Positions 1 to 8,134 of a stretch of 64,000 nt of DNA are shown here, piece by piece. Position 1 is the first letter of the stretch. Every line of letters begins with the position of its first letter. The translations under genes and the position numbers were made by a program. The DNA lies in contig JAUJOF010000001.1 of the NCBI GenBank assembly GCA_030447785.1, positions 198,880-262,879 of the forward strand, read 5' to 3'. The notes under the pieces are model-generated. The model did not search any database and was not told where the DNA came from. It saw only the letters and a program-made list of their open reading frames with translations. The DNA is from Solirubrobacteraceae bacterium. GTDB lineage: Bacteria; Actinomycetota; Thermoleophilia; Solirubrobacterales; Solirubrobacteraceae.

Positions 1-296
1 AATGACCTTCCGGGTCGAGGACGAGCACGGTCGGGTGGCGCCGTGGGCTCCGGTCCGCGAGGGGCTGCGGTGCTGGTCGCCACGGCGGCGGCGGGCACCC
101 TTCACGCTGGGGTTCCTGCCCTGGCTGGTCGTGCTGCTGGTGGTGGGGATCGTCGGCCCGGCGCTGGTGCACCGCCGTCGCGGCCGCCCGGTCGAGGCCC
201 GCGCGGCGGACCTGGCTCGCCCTGGCGGCGATCGCGTCAGCGTCCCCGTGATCGTCGGCGCGCCGACCTGGGCAACCTCGCCGCGCCCGTGCCCAC
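1..296 (+). other. Frame-disrupted upstream part of a membrane protein
   Basis: The coding signal switches frame several times. A membrane-like stretch around FLPWLVVLLVVGIVGPALV (about 115-175) reads in frame 2. A second hydrophobic stretch, TWLALAAIASASP (about 210-247), reads in frame 3. Text resembling VIVGAP and then ADLGNLAAPVPTWAALDLA follows in frames 2 and 1, before the intact frame beginning near 297. Joined, these pieces make a plausible polytopic membrane protein, so this is either a decayed gene or a region with several indel errors near a contig end. Confidence 0.4.
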
Positions 297-1529
297 GTGG
301 GCGGCGCTCGACCTGGCTCACAGGCGCTGCGCCGCAACCTGGCGCTCGTGGCCGCCGGCACCGCGGCCGCCGTCGCGCTGGTCGTCGTGCTCTGGAGCGG
401 CAACACGTGGGTCGACCTGAAGGCCATCGTGGTCAGCGCGCCGATCGCCGTGGCGCTGGCCTTCGCGGGGGCCGCCGGGCTTGGGCGGGGGCGGCTGCGC
501 CGGTGGGGGCCGCCCATGGCGGGTGCGCTGGTCGCCGTCGCCGTGCTTGCGGGCAACGCGCTGGTGTACCGGGGAACGACGCTCGCGCCCTACGACCGGC
601 TGGCCGAGCTCGAAGGTATCGCCGAGCGCCTGGACATGGCCGGGCGCGCGCTGTATCCCGCCTCTGAGGAGTACGCGGGCTACCTCCTGCGCGAGGAGGG
701 CGCGGTGACGCCAGTCGAGGCGCCCTTCGACCGCAAGAGCCTGCGGCCCGGAGCGCCGAGGGGACAGCTGTTCTCCCGCGACCTCGACGACCTGCGCCTG
801 GACTACCTGGCGGGTTTCGACGTGCTGGTGCTGCGCCGCGATCCCACCCACAGCCGTCCCCCGAGCGGCTTTGGGCTCGTCGAGCGCACCCCCCACTACG
901 CAGTGTGGCGGCGCGGCCCTGGCGCGGCGCAGGTGCTGTTCCACCTCCCGTTGGCCACGGCAGACGGCGACCCGACGCCGGCCCAGTGCGCCGAGGTGAA
1001 GCGGGCCCTGCGCGCCGCCGGCCCGGGCGCCGCGCTGGCCTATACGCCGGCGCCGCAGGTCGCCGTCTCGCCCATTCCCGAGGCGCTCACCCCGGCCAGC
1101 TGGAAGGTCACCGGGCAGGACCGTCTGGCGCGCGGGCCGGGGCGCGGGCAGGTGGGCTTCCGCGTCCCGCACGACGGCACCTACCGCGTGTGGCTGCGTG
1201 GCTCGGTGGGGCGCGAGGTTCAGGTGTTCGTCGCCGGCCGGCTGGTCGGCGACGTCCGCTGGAGCCAAAGCTATCCCGACCAGTACGAGCCGGTGGGCAC
1301 CGTGCGCCTGGCCGCGGGCACCCATCCGGCGCAGATCGTGCGCGGCGGCGGCTCGCTGCTGCCCGGGACGGCCGACGACCTGGGCGCCGAGGGCACCACG
1401 ACCCGCATCGGCCCGCTGGCCCTCCAGCCCGCGGACGGTCCCCGCCAGGTGAGCTACGCGCCGGCCTCGAGGGCGATGGAGGTGTGTCGCAGCGGGCAGC
1501 CGCTGGACTGGCTTGAGGTGGTGCGCTAG
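297..1529 (+). CDS. C-terminal part of a membrane-anchored protein with an extracellular sandwich domain
   Basis: The readable part has two hydrophobic segments (about residues 13-32 and 40-85), then a long non-membrane region. Its second half (about 260-390) has a glycine-rich beta pattern with GTYRVWLRG and QVFVAGRLVGDV, resembling a carbohydrate-binding-like sandwich. The size and layout recall the C-terminal region of large polytopic glycan-biosynthesis proteins, but no enzyme motif is visible and the product is not identified. The GTG at 297 is only the first usable start after frame disruptions and is probably not the native start. The stop lies in a CTAG shared with the stop of the convergent glycosyltransferase gene. 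Confidence 0.5.
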   Translation: MGGARPGSQALRRNLALVAAGTAAAVALVVVLWSGNTWVDLKAIVVSAPIAVALAFAGAAGLGRGRLRRWGPPMAGALVAVAVLAGNALVYRGTTLAPYDRLAELEGIAERLDMAGRALYPASEEYAGYLLREEGAVTPVEAPFDRKSLRPGAPRGQLFSRDLDDLRLDYLAGFDVLVLRRDPTHSRPPSGFGLVERTPHYAVWRRGPGAAQVLFHLPLATADGDPTPAQCAEVKRALRAAGPGAALAYTPAPQVAVSPIPEALTPASWKVTGQDRLARGPGRGQVGFRVPHDGTYRVWLRGSVGREVQVFVAGRLVGDVRWSQSYPDQYEPVGTVRLAAGTHPAQIVRGGGSLLPGTADDLGAEGTTTRIGPLALQPADGPRQVSYAPASRAMEVCRSGQPLDWLEVVR

Positions 1530-2680
1530 CGGCCCGGCGCCGCGCGATAGGCCGCCGCGTGGCCCGCGGCGCCCGCCTCCCAGCGGAACGCTGCGGCGCG
1601 GCGAAGGCCCGCCGCGCGCAGGCGGGTGGCCTGCGCACCCCCCGCGGCCAGCGCGTCGAGCGCGGCGGCCAGCCCCGCGTCGTCGCCGGGCGCCACGAGA
1701 TGCGCCGCGCCCCCCGCCACCTCGGGGATCGCGGCGGCGTCCGCGGCGACGACCGGCAGGCCGCAGGCCATCGCCTCGGCCACCGGCAGCCCGAACCCCT
1801 CGTAGCGGCTGGGGAAGGCCAGGGCCGTCGCACGGCGCATGAGCGGCGCGAGCGCTCCCTGGGGCACATTCCCGAGGTGATGCACGCGCGCGCCGATGCC
1901 CAGCTCGCCGGCCAGGGCGTGCAGCGTGGCCCACCGTGCCTCGTCGCGGTGGCCGGTGAGCACCAGCGCCAGGTCGCCGTCGGCCAGACGGGCCAGCGCG
2001 CGCAGCAACGTCTCGTGGTCCTTGTGGGGCAGCAGGACCGCGGGATAGAGCGCGAAGCGACCGGGCAGCGGGGGCAGCGCCGCCAGGGCGGCGCTGTCCG
2101 CCGCCTGGGGGCCGGGCCTCACGCGCTCGTGGTCGATCCCGTGGTGGACGGTGACCACGCGCGCCGGGTCGAGGCCCAGGCGCGCGACCACACGCGCGCG
2201 GGTGTGCTCGCTGGGGGTGAGGACCACCGCCGCGCGCCGGGCGGGCGCGTCGTAGGCCCAGCGTCGGAACGCGCGCTCGGCGGGCGCGAACATGTGGGGC
2301 ATGTCGTGATGGTTGACGTCGTGCAACGTCAGCGCCATCGGGGCGCCGGTGCGGGGCACCGGCACGGTCAGCGGCACGTGCAGGACGTCGTGGGCCGGCG
2401 CGCCGCGCCCGAGCGCCCGGGCGGCGACGAGTCCCGCGACCAGCGCGGCGGCGCGCGCCGGCCCGCCGGCGGGCATCGGCGCGAGGACCGGGCGCACGGC
2501 GAGCTGCGGCGGGACCGCCGCCCGGGCGGCGCGGCCGGCCAGCACGGTGACGCGCTGTGCGCCGGGGTCGCGCGCCAGCGCGCCGAGCAGGCCACGCACG
2601 TAGGTCTCCGAGCCGCCGATGCGCCCGGGCACCAGGGTGGCTAGCGCGACGGCCACCCGCGGGAGGGAGGAGTCATCCAC
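1526..2680 (-). CDS. Glycosyltransferase family 4 (GT-B fold)
   Basis: This 384-residue protein is a retaining GT-B glycosyltransferase, expected to add one sugar from a nucleotide donor to a lipid-linked glycan on the cytoplasmic face. Visible landmarks are a glycine-rich N-terminal loop GRIGGSETY (19-27), HGID (180-183), PHKDH (217-221) and the family EX7E donor-binding motif, E294 and E302, in EGFGLPVAEAMACGLPVV. The GTG start at 2680 overlaps the upstream gene by 8 bases, which suggests translational coupling; a GTG nine codons later is possible. Its stop shares a CTAG with the convergent gene. Acceptor and sugar cannot be told from sequence. Confidence 0.9.
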   Translation of the reverse strand: MDDSSLPRVAVALATLVPGRIGGSETYVRGLLGALARDPGAQRVTVLAGRAARAAVPPQLAVRPVLAPMPAGGPARAAALVAGLVAARALGRGAPAHDVLHVPLTVPVPRTGAPMALTLHDVNHHDMPHMFAPAERAFRRWAYDAPARRAAVVLTPSEHTRARVVARLGLDPARVVTVHHGIDHERVRPGPQAADSAALAALPPLPGRFALYPAVLLPHKDHETLLRALARLADGDLALVLTGHRDEARWATLHALAGELGIGARVHHLGNVPQGALAPLMRRATALAFPSRYEGFGLPVAEAMACGLPVVAADAAAIPEVAGGAAHLVAPGDDAGLAAALDALAAGGAQATRLRAAGLRRAAAFRWEAGAAGHAAAYRAAPGR

Positions 2681-3746
2681 CGGCCGCCGCCCGGTAGGCC
2701 GACACGGTCCGCTCCGCGCACGCCGCCCAGGTGAAGGCGGCTGCGCGCCGCAGGCCCGCGGCGCGCAGCCTGGCTCGATGATCCCCGTCGCCCAGGAGCT
2801 CGAGCACAGCGGTCGCGAAGGCGTCGTGGTCGTTGGGATCGACCAGCACGCCCGCCTCGCCGACCACCTCGGCCAGCGCGCCCGCCGCCGCGGCGATCAC
2901 CGGCGTTCCGCACGCCATCGCCTCGAGGGCGGGAAGCCCGAAGCCCTCGTGGCGCGAGGGGAACAGCAGCGCGTCCGCGCCGCGGTAGAGGTCCACGAGC
3001 TCGTCATCGTCCACGAAGCCCGCCAGGCGGATGCGCCGCGCGTGGCGTGAGCCGCGAACGCGCGCCAAGACCGCGTCGTCGCGCCACCCGCGCGCTCCCA
3101 CCACCACCAGCTCGTGGTCGAGCCCCGCGTCAGCGGCCCGCTCGAACGCGGCGAGCGCCGCCTCGAGGTTCTTGCGCGGCTGCAGCGTGCCGACGGCCAG
3201 GAGGTACGGCGCCGGCCCGTCTCCCCCGGCCCCCGGCACACCCTCCGGGGCCGGCGCGAAGCGCGGCTCCACGCCCAACGAGGCCACGTGCACCCGCTCA
3301 GGAGCGAGCCCGCCGCGCGCCAGCAGCGCCGCGCGCGTGAAGGCCGACGGGGTGAGCACCGCCGCCGCGCGCGGGAGCACCCGCTCGAGCACCAGCCGGT
3401 GTTGCGCGACGTTCGCGCGCCCCATCCACTCCGGGTGGGCCCACGCCAGCACATCCTGGACGGTGACCACCAGCGGCACGCGGCCGGGGCGCAGGGGCAC
3501 GTTGGGCCCGGGGCAGTGCAGCACGTCTAGCCCCGCGCGGAGCGCCTGGGCGGGCAGGCCCAGCGGCAGCCAGGCCAGCTCGCGAACCAGGCCCCGGGCC
3601 ACGCGCCCGCGCACCCGCCCGCGCTGGCGGAGGGCCACGAGGTCCACGTCGCTGCGCTGTGCCAGCGCGCGGGCCAGGCCGCGCGCGGCGCGAGCGGTGC
3701 CGCCGGCGTCGAGCTCGAGCACCGTGAGCTCCAGGCCGGCGCGCAC
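2673..3746 (-). CDS. Glycosyltransferase family 4 (GT-B fold)
   Basis: This 357-residue glycosyltransferase is of the same broad type as its downstream neighbour. It has GTLQPRKN (186-193), the usual opening of the nucleotide-binding domain, and the EX7E motif E267/E275 in HEGFGLPALEAMACGTPV. The open frame extends further upstream, but that part is out of frame inside the capsule-synthesis gene. The GTG at 3746 lies two bases after that gene's stop, and the residues from there (ELTVLELDAGGTARAARGLA) align with the start of GT4 proteins, so it is taken as the start. Three tightly packed minus-strand genes form one operon. Confidence 0.88.
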   Translation of the reverse strand: MRAGLELTVLELDAGGTARAARGLARALAQRSDVDLVALRQRGRVRGRVARGLVRELAWLPLGLPAQALRAGLDVLHCPGPNVPLRPGRVPLVVTVQDVLAWAHPEWMGRANVAQHRLVLERVLPRAAAVLTPSAFTRAALLARGGLAPERVHVASLGVEPRFAPAPEGVPGAGGDGPAPYLLAVGTLQPRKNLEAALAAFERAADAGLDHELVVVGARGWRDDAVLARVRGSRHARRIRLAGFVDDDELVDLYRGADALLFPSRHEGFGLPALEAMACGTPVIAAAAGALAEVVGEAGVLVDPNDHDAFATAVLELLGDGDHRARLRAAGLRRAAAFTWAACAERTVSAYRAAAGG

Positions 3747-3748
3747 GC

Positions 3749-5128
3749 TCAGGCGGGGACGAGCGTCCGGCGGTCCGCGGCATCGCTCACCGCGGTGTCC
3801 AGGCTGCCGGCCAGCACCACGGCGTTCTGCGGCGAGTCGTCCACCAGCACCGGCTTGCCGGGCAGGCAGGCGCGCATGGCGGCGCCCAGGAAGCGCAGCG
3901 TCCGCTCGCGGTCGGGGCGGAAGGCCAGGACCCGCATCACCGCGTCGGGCAGCTCGCGAAAGGAGTCCACGTCGACGGTGACCCCGTAGCCGGCGTAGAA
4001 CGGCTGGCCGCAGGTCAGCACCGGCCGGTCGTGCAGCAGGGCCTCGAGCCCGACGGTGGAGGAGATGACGGCCACCGCCTCGGCGCGGCGGATGAGCTCG
4101 TGCGAGGAGTTGAAGGGGTCGACGAGCCGCACGTTGGGCCGGCGCGACAGGCGGCGCAGGAGCGCCGGCGGGTTGCGCCCCACGGACATGGGGTGCTCCT
4201 TGAGCAGGAGGTCCACGCCCTGGGGCAGCGACTCGGCGATGAGCTCGATGATCGCCGCCTGGTCGTAGCAGTGGGGGATGACCCGCCTGATCTTGTAGTC
4301 GTCGACGACGTGCAGCGGGAAGTAGACGAAGGGCCGCGGCGCGTCGCCCACCGGCTGGTAGAAGCGCCGCGCCAGGCGGGCCCGGACCTTCTCGCCCGCG
4401 TAGTTGGCCACGAAGCGGTGCGGGCGCAGATACTCGTTGTCGCGGTCCCACAGGGCCCTGCGCGCGACGTGACCGGCGAAGTCGCGCAGCGTGCCGGCGT
4501 GCACCCGCGGGCGGCGGTACTCGCGGATGGGCCGGTCGCGCTGGATGAACTCCGCGACGAACCCCTCCACCTCGGCGTGCTCGTCGCCGGTGAGCGCGCG
4601 CACCTCCTCAGGTTCGACGATCGGGGCGTGCAGCGTGTCGCGGTACAGGCGCAGGGGCTGGGGGAAGATCGTGTAGAAGAGAAAGAGCGTCCGGATCCCC
4701 CGATCCAGGGCGATCAGGTGCGCGGCGGTGCGCATCGTCTCGCTGCCCACCTCGGGCACCACGACGTCGGGGCGCACCTCGTCGAACACCCGCTCGAGGG
4801 CCAGGAAGTGGCGCACCGTGCGTTGGATCGCCTCGCCCTCCGGCCGACCCTCCAGCGGCCAGTCGGTGCGGTACACGTCGCGCAGCGAGCGCATGTCGTA
4901 GCGCCCCTCCACCCGCCGCCCCTCCTCGCCCAGGTCCCGGCCCTGCCCCGCGGCGACCAGCAGCTCGGGCAGCACGTAGGCGCCCAGCCCCATGCGCCGC
5001 AGCCGCTGGGCCCCGCGGCGCGACCAGGTTACGTGCACCGCCTCGTGGCCGCGGTTGACCAGCTCGTGCGACACGCGGCCGTAGAAGTCGGTCTCGTACC
5101 CGTAGAGGGTGAGGAAGAGGAAGCGCAT
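3749..5128 (-). CDS. Capsule polysaccharide biosynthesis protein (KpsC/KpsS-like)
   Basis: The 459-residue product resembles the Capsule_synth family, GT-B-fold proteins that in KpsC/KpsS transfer Kdo in capsule assembly. The N-terminus MRFLFLTLYGYETDFYGRVS starts a Rossmann domain. The second half has FPLHVVDDYKIR, LLLKEHP (KEHP at 310-313), SSTVGLEALL (356-365) and GQPFYAGYG (374-382), which match the conserved C-terminal signature. The first gene of a minus-strand operon, it diverges from the GT2 gene across about 210 bases. A TAGCCT hexamer lies 12 bases before its ATG. The sugar transferred in this organism is unknown. Confidence 0.8.
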   Translation of the reverse strand: MRFLFLTLYGYETDFYGRVSHELVNRGHEAVHVTWSRRGAQRLRRMGLGAYVLPELLVAAGQGRDLGEEGRRVEGRYDMRSLRDVYRTDWPLEGRPEGEAIQRTVRHFLALERVFDEVRPDVVVPEVGSETMRTAAHLIALDRGIRTLFLFYTIFPQPLRLYRDTLHAPIVEPEEVRALTGDEHAEVEGFVAEFIQRDRPIREYRRPRVHAGTLRDFAGHVARRALWDRDNEYLRPHRFVANYAGEKVRARLARRFYQPVGDAPRPFVYFPLHVVDDYKIRRVIPHCYDQAAIIELIAESLPQGVDLLLKEHPMSVGRNPPALLRRLSRRPNVRLVDPFNSSHELIRRAEAVAVISSTVGLEALLHDRPVLTCGQPFYAGYGVTVDVDSFRELPDAVMRVLAFRPDRERTLRFLGAAMRACLPGKPVLVDDSPQNAVVLAGSLDTAVSDAADRRTLVPA

Positions 5129-5196
5129 GACGGCCGGGTCAGGCTACCGTGGGGGGTCCGGGCCGTCCGATGGTCCTGGCCGCCACACTTCGCCCG

Positions 5197-5310
5197 ATGG
5201 ACCACCGCCTCGCCGAGCACAAGCGCGACTGGGACGATCTCGCCCGCCTCGACTCCTCTGGGCCATCGCCTCCGCACCAGACCGCCGCCACGGCGACGGC
5301 GCGCTGGTGA
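5197..5310 (+). pseudogene. Fragment of a class I SAM-dependent methyltransferase gene
   Basis: An ATG at 5197 opens a short reading, MDHRLAEHKRDWDDLARLD, typical of the N-terminus of a class of SAM methyltransferases. The continuation expected in that family (about PLWAIASAPDRR.G) is present one frame over as LLWAIASAPDRRHGDG. One base appears lost near 5255, and the rest of the gene is absent: the GT2 gene begins within about 30 bases. It is read as a decayed gene start in the divergent intergenic region. The family match is from recall of the pattern. Confidence 0.5.
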
Positions 5311-5341
5311 CCTTCACCTACCTCGCGATCCGCCCTGGGAC

Positions 5342-6124
5342 GTGACGGTGCTCATCACGGTCATCACTCCGTCCTTCAACGCGCGTGCGACCATCGAGGA
5401 GTCGCTGGCCAGCGTGTGTGCCCAGTCGCACCCTCACGTCGAGCACATCGTGATCGACGGAGGCTCCACCGACGGGACCGTGGAGGTGCTGCGCGCCGCC
5501 CCGGGCATCCGCTGGGTCTCCGAGCCTGACCGCGGCCTGGCCCACGCGTTGAACAAGGGGATCGCCATGGCCACCGGCGAGGTGATCGGGGAACTCAACG
5601 CCGACGACATCTACCTCCCCGGCGCGCTGGAGGCGGTCGCTGCCGGCTTCACCGCGCGGCCGGGCGCCGAGTGGCTGACCGGACGCTGTCGAATAATCGA
5701 CGGCCAGGGCCGGGAGATCCGCCGCCCGGTGACCGCCTACAAGAACGCGCTGCTGCGCCGCTACTCCCTGAACCTTTACCTCACCCAGAACTTCATCGCT
5801 GCCCCCGCCACCTTCTTTCGCACCGCGGTTCTGCGCGAGCTGGGCGGCTTCGACGAGCGCTACCGGATCTCCGTGGACTACGACCTGCAGCTGAGGTTCG
5901 CGCGCCGCGGCGACCCGGTGGTCCTCCAGCGCGTCCTGTCGTGCTTTCGCATGGTGAGGGGCACGCTGAGCATGTCCGGCTTCGAGCGCCAGTTCGCCGA
6001 GCACGCCGAGCAGGCGCGGCGCCACGGAGGCGGGCACCGTGGGGCGGTGGCGGCCAACCAGGTTATGAGCCGGGCGATCGTGCTGGCCTACCGGGGCATG
6101 CGCGCCGCGCGCGTGCGGGGATGA
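5342..6124 (+). CDS. Glycosyltransferase family 2 (GT-A fold)
   Basis: About 260 residues with the classic GT2 pattern: TPSFNARATIEESLASVCAQ (9-28), DGGSTDGT (39-46) for nucleotide-sugar binding, NADD (86-89) as the DXD-type metal-binding motif, and GGFDER followed by SVDYDLQLR (177-185) for the acceptor/base region. It probably adds a sugar to a lipid-linked repeat unit in the cytoplasm. The long open frame upstream is antisense to the capsule gene and is not coding. The GTG at 5342 is the first start after that shadow, and GTG 5348 is equally possible. A decayed partial copy of this type of gene lies near 38.3 kb. Confidence 0.88.
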   Translation: MTVLITVITPSFNARATIEESLASVCAQSHPHVEHIVIDGGSTDGTVEVLRAAPGIRWVSEPDRGLAHALNKGIAMATGEVIGELNADDIYLPGALEAVAAGFTARPGAEWLTGRCRIIDGQGREIRRPVTAYKNALLRRYSLNLYLTQNFIAAPATFFRTAVLRELGGFDERYRISVDYDLQLRFARRGDPVVLQRVLSCFRMVRGTLSMSGFERQFAEHAEQARRHGGGHRGAVAANQVMSRAIVLAYRGMRAARVRG

Positions 6125-6165
6125 TGCCGAGGGCATAGCCTGTGGTGCGGCGTGACACCGGTTGG

Positions 6166-6171
6166 TACGGT
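6166..6171 (+). promoter_or_regulatory. Leaderless-type -10 hexamer TACGGT
   Basis: TACGGT ends six bases before the GTG start at 6178. That spacing places the transcription start at the start codon. No TTGACA-like -35 is visible. Confidence 0.45.
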
Positions 6172-6177
6172 GGCCGG

Positions 6178-6591
6178 GTGAGCGATCACTACACGCTGCG
6201 CCTGCCCCCCGGCACCACGGCGCGCCTCGAGCACCGGGCCAAGCGCTGCGGCCGGCCGCCGCGCAGCCTCGCACAGCGCTACGTGGAGGAGGGACTGCGC
6301 CACGATGATCATCCGCTCATCCACTTCGTCGACGGGCCGAGCGGCCGGCGCGCCTCACTGCTGGGAACGGGACTCGACGTCTGGGAGATCATCGCCACCG
6401 TCCGCGAGAACGGCAACGACCCGGAGACCACCGCCGAGTATCTCGCTGTCCCACAGGGCCTGGTGGAGGCGGCCATCGCCTACTACGGCGAGTTCCGTGA
6501 GGAGATCGATGAGGAGATCGCGCTCAACCACGCCGAGTGGGAGCTCGGCCATGCCGCGTGGCAGGCGGGCCGGCGCGCGCTGGAGGAATGA
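6178..6591 (+). CDS. DUF433-like antitoxin of a toxin-antitoxin-type pair
   Basis: About 137 residues. The N-terminal third (YTLRLPPGTTARLEHRAKRC, then RSLAQRYVEEG) looks like a ribbon-helix-helix-type DNA-binding segment. The C-terminal half (LDVWEIIATVRENGNDPETT, then EYLAVPQGLVEAAIAYYGEF) matches the helix-turn-helix pattern of DUF433-type antitoxins. It overlaps the next gene by 4 bases (ATGA), the classic arrangement with DUF5615 PIN-like toxins. GTG 6178 is chosen because the homologous N-terminus begins there and a -10 hexamer lies just before it. A homologous gene lies at 62750-63184. Autoregulation of the pair is expected but not shown. Confidence 0.72.
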   Translation: MSDHYTLRLPPGTTARLEHRAKRCGRPPRSLAQRYVEEGLRHDDHPLIHFVDGPSGRRASLLGTGLDVWEIIATVRENGNDPETTAEYLAVPQGLVEAAIAYYGEFREEIDEEIALNHAEWELGHAAWQAGRRALEE

Positions 6592-6947
6592 GGGCGCTGC
6601 TCGATGAGCAGCTTTCGTCACAGATCGCCGTCGAGCTCCGCCGCCGGGGCCAGGACGTCACCGCGGTCAGCGAGCGGCGACATCTCCTGGGCAGCTCCGA
6701 TCCGCGCGTGATGGAGGCCGCCGCCCGGGAGGGCCGGGCCGTGATCACGAACAACGTCAAGGACTTTCGGCCCCTCGCCGCGCAGCGGCTGGCTGCCGGA
6801 CGCGGGCACCCTGGCCTGATCCTCGTTCCCTCGACGAGGAGCCGCCGGCTCGCCGCGGTCATCGCCCTGGCGGACGGGATCGAAGCGCTCATGACGGAGA
6901 ACCCGGACGGCATCGCGGACAGCGAGCGGTGGCTGCCTCCCTTGTGA
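6588..6947 (+). CDS. DUF5615 PIN-like toxin candidate
   Basis: This 119-residue protein begins MRALLDEQLSSQIAVELRRR. The LLDE acidic residues and the later TNNVKDFRPL segment are the conserved acidic positions of DUF5615 (Mut7-C/PIN-like) proteins, which are thought to be RNases. It follows the DUF433-like gene with a 4-base overlap. Its stop overlaps the GTG start of the next glycosyltransferase (GTGA), so a putative toxin-antitoxin pair is physically coupled to a glycan gene. RNase activity is inferred from family membership. Confidence 0.7.
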   Translation: MRALLDEQLSSQIAVELRRRGQDVTAVSERRHLLGSSDPRVMEAAAREGRAVITNNVKDFRPLAAQRLAAGRGHPGLILVPSTRSRRLAAVIALADGIEALMTENPDGIADSERWLPPL

Positions 6948-8080
6948 TCGCCGACCCTCCCAGCCCGCGGGTGGTCATCGCCGCTCCCCTGTACGGCAAG
7001 GCCGCATACCTGCGCGAGGCCGCCGGCTCCATCCTGGCCCAGACCCACCGGGACCTGGCCCTGCTGCTCATCGACGACCGCTCGCAGGACGACACGCTCG
7101 CCGTCGCGCAGGAGCTCGCCGAGCAGGACCCCCGCGTCCACGTCGTCGTCAACGACGAGCGCCTGGGCCTACTGGACAACACCAACAAGGCGCTTGCGCT
7201 CGCGCGGCAGCGCTTTCCCCAGGCGGAGTTCTGGGCGCTTGGCTCCGACCACGATGTCTGGCACCCGCGGTGGCTCGAGGTCCTCGTCGCGCTCTTGGAG
7301 CGCCACCCCGAGGCGGTCGCGGCCTACCCGCAGACCCAGCGCATCGACGAGCACGGGCGGCCGTATGACAGCAGGCCGCCGTGGCGGTCGGACACCATCG
7401 CGATCCGGCCACGCCGCCGGCGCATGCACGCGGCGTTCGGCGGCATGGTCGCCGGCGACATGGTCTACGGCCTCTTTCGCATGCGAGCGCTCCCCGACGC
7501 GTTCTACCGGCCCGTACTGGCGCCCGATCGGCTGCTGCTCACCGAGCTCTCCCTGCAAGGGCCGTTCGTGCAAGCGCCCGAGGTCCTGTGGAAGCGAAGG
7601 TTCCGCGGGCTGGCCGAGTTCGACCGCCAGCGCCGCGCCTTCTTCGTGGACGCGCCCCCGCCGCGCTACACGCGCCTGCCCTGGTGGCTGCAGCACGTCG
7701 GAGCCCTCGCCTGGACCTACACGGTGCGCGGACAGGGCCGTCCCGCCGTCGGGCGCGGGGCGGGCGCCCGCCTGGCCGGCGACTACCTCGGCCTTGCCCT
7801 CGCCCTGCACTATGGCCGCCCGCTGGCGCGCGCCGAGCGCCGCCTACGCCGCCGGCTCGCGCGAGCCAAGCGCCTCCTACGCCACCGCCTGCGACGCTCA
7901 CGGCGCCGGGCGATCAGTCGCCTTGGCCCCCCCGTCGGCTCCTGGGTGCGCCGGCGGCTGCACAGCGCCGCCCGTGTGCGCGCCCTGCGCCCGCTCGCCG
8001 CGCGCGGTCTGCTGATGATCGACGGGGTCAACACGGCACTCGGGGGTGAGCGGACGGCGCGCGAACAGAACCGGCTCTGA
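6944..8080 (+). CDS. Glycosyltransferase family 2 with a basic C-terminal tail
   Basis: About 378 residues. The GT-A core shows VVIAAPLYGKAAYLREAAGS, DDRSQDDT (44-51) and SDHD (101-104) in place of the DXD motif. After about residue 250 the protein is exceptionally rich in arginine, with runs such as RRLRRRLARAKRLLRHRLRR, which suggests membrane-surface association. GTG 6944 forms a GTGA overlap with the toxin stop and is preferred; GTG 6929 is in frame. It lies just upstream of the SWDNLTNKG-family gene at 8135 and probably works with it in glycan assembly. Substrate unknown. Confidence 0.82.
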   Translation: MIADPPSPRVVIAAPLYGKAAYLREAAGSILAQTHRDLALLLIDDRSQDDTLAVAQELAEQDPRVHVVVNDERLGLLDNTNKALALARQRFPQAEFWALGSDHDVWHPRWLEVLVALLERHPEAVAAYPQTQRIDEHGRPYDSRPPWRSDTIAIRPRRRRMHAAFGGMVAGDMVYGLFRMRALPDAFYRPVLAPDRLLLTELSLQGPFVQAPEVLWKRRFRGLAEFDRQRRAFFVDAPPPRYTRLPWWLQHVGALAWTYTVRGQGRPAVGRGAGARLAGDYLGLALALHYGRPLARAERRLRRRLARAKRLLRHRLRRSRRRAISRLGPPVGSWVRRRLHSAARVRALRPLAARGLLMIDGVNTALGGERTAREQNRL

Positions 8081-8119
8081 GCTCGCGCCATGATCCGTGA
8101 GCTCGACAGACGGCTCTCC

Positions 8120-8125
8120 TACGCT
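8120..8125 (+). promoter_or_regulatory. -10-like hexamer TACGCT
   Basis: TACGCT is followed by GCCGTCCTC and then the GTG at 8135. The same string TAGGCT-GCCGTCCTC-ATG stands before the asparagine synthase-like gene on the other strand at 22529, which makes a shared promoter element likely. Confidence 0.45.
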
Positions 8126-8134
8126 GCCGTCCTC

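Noticed and set aside
318-1934. Long minus-strand open frame opposite the first gene
   Set aside because: Arg/Gly/Ala-rich, low complexity and antisense to a coding region; a GC-content shadow.
4031-5341. Long plus-strand extension upstream of the GT2 gene
   Set aside because: It is antisense to the capsule-synthesis gene; only the part from 5342 has family motifs.
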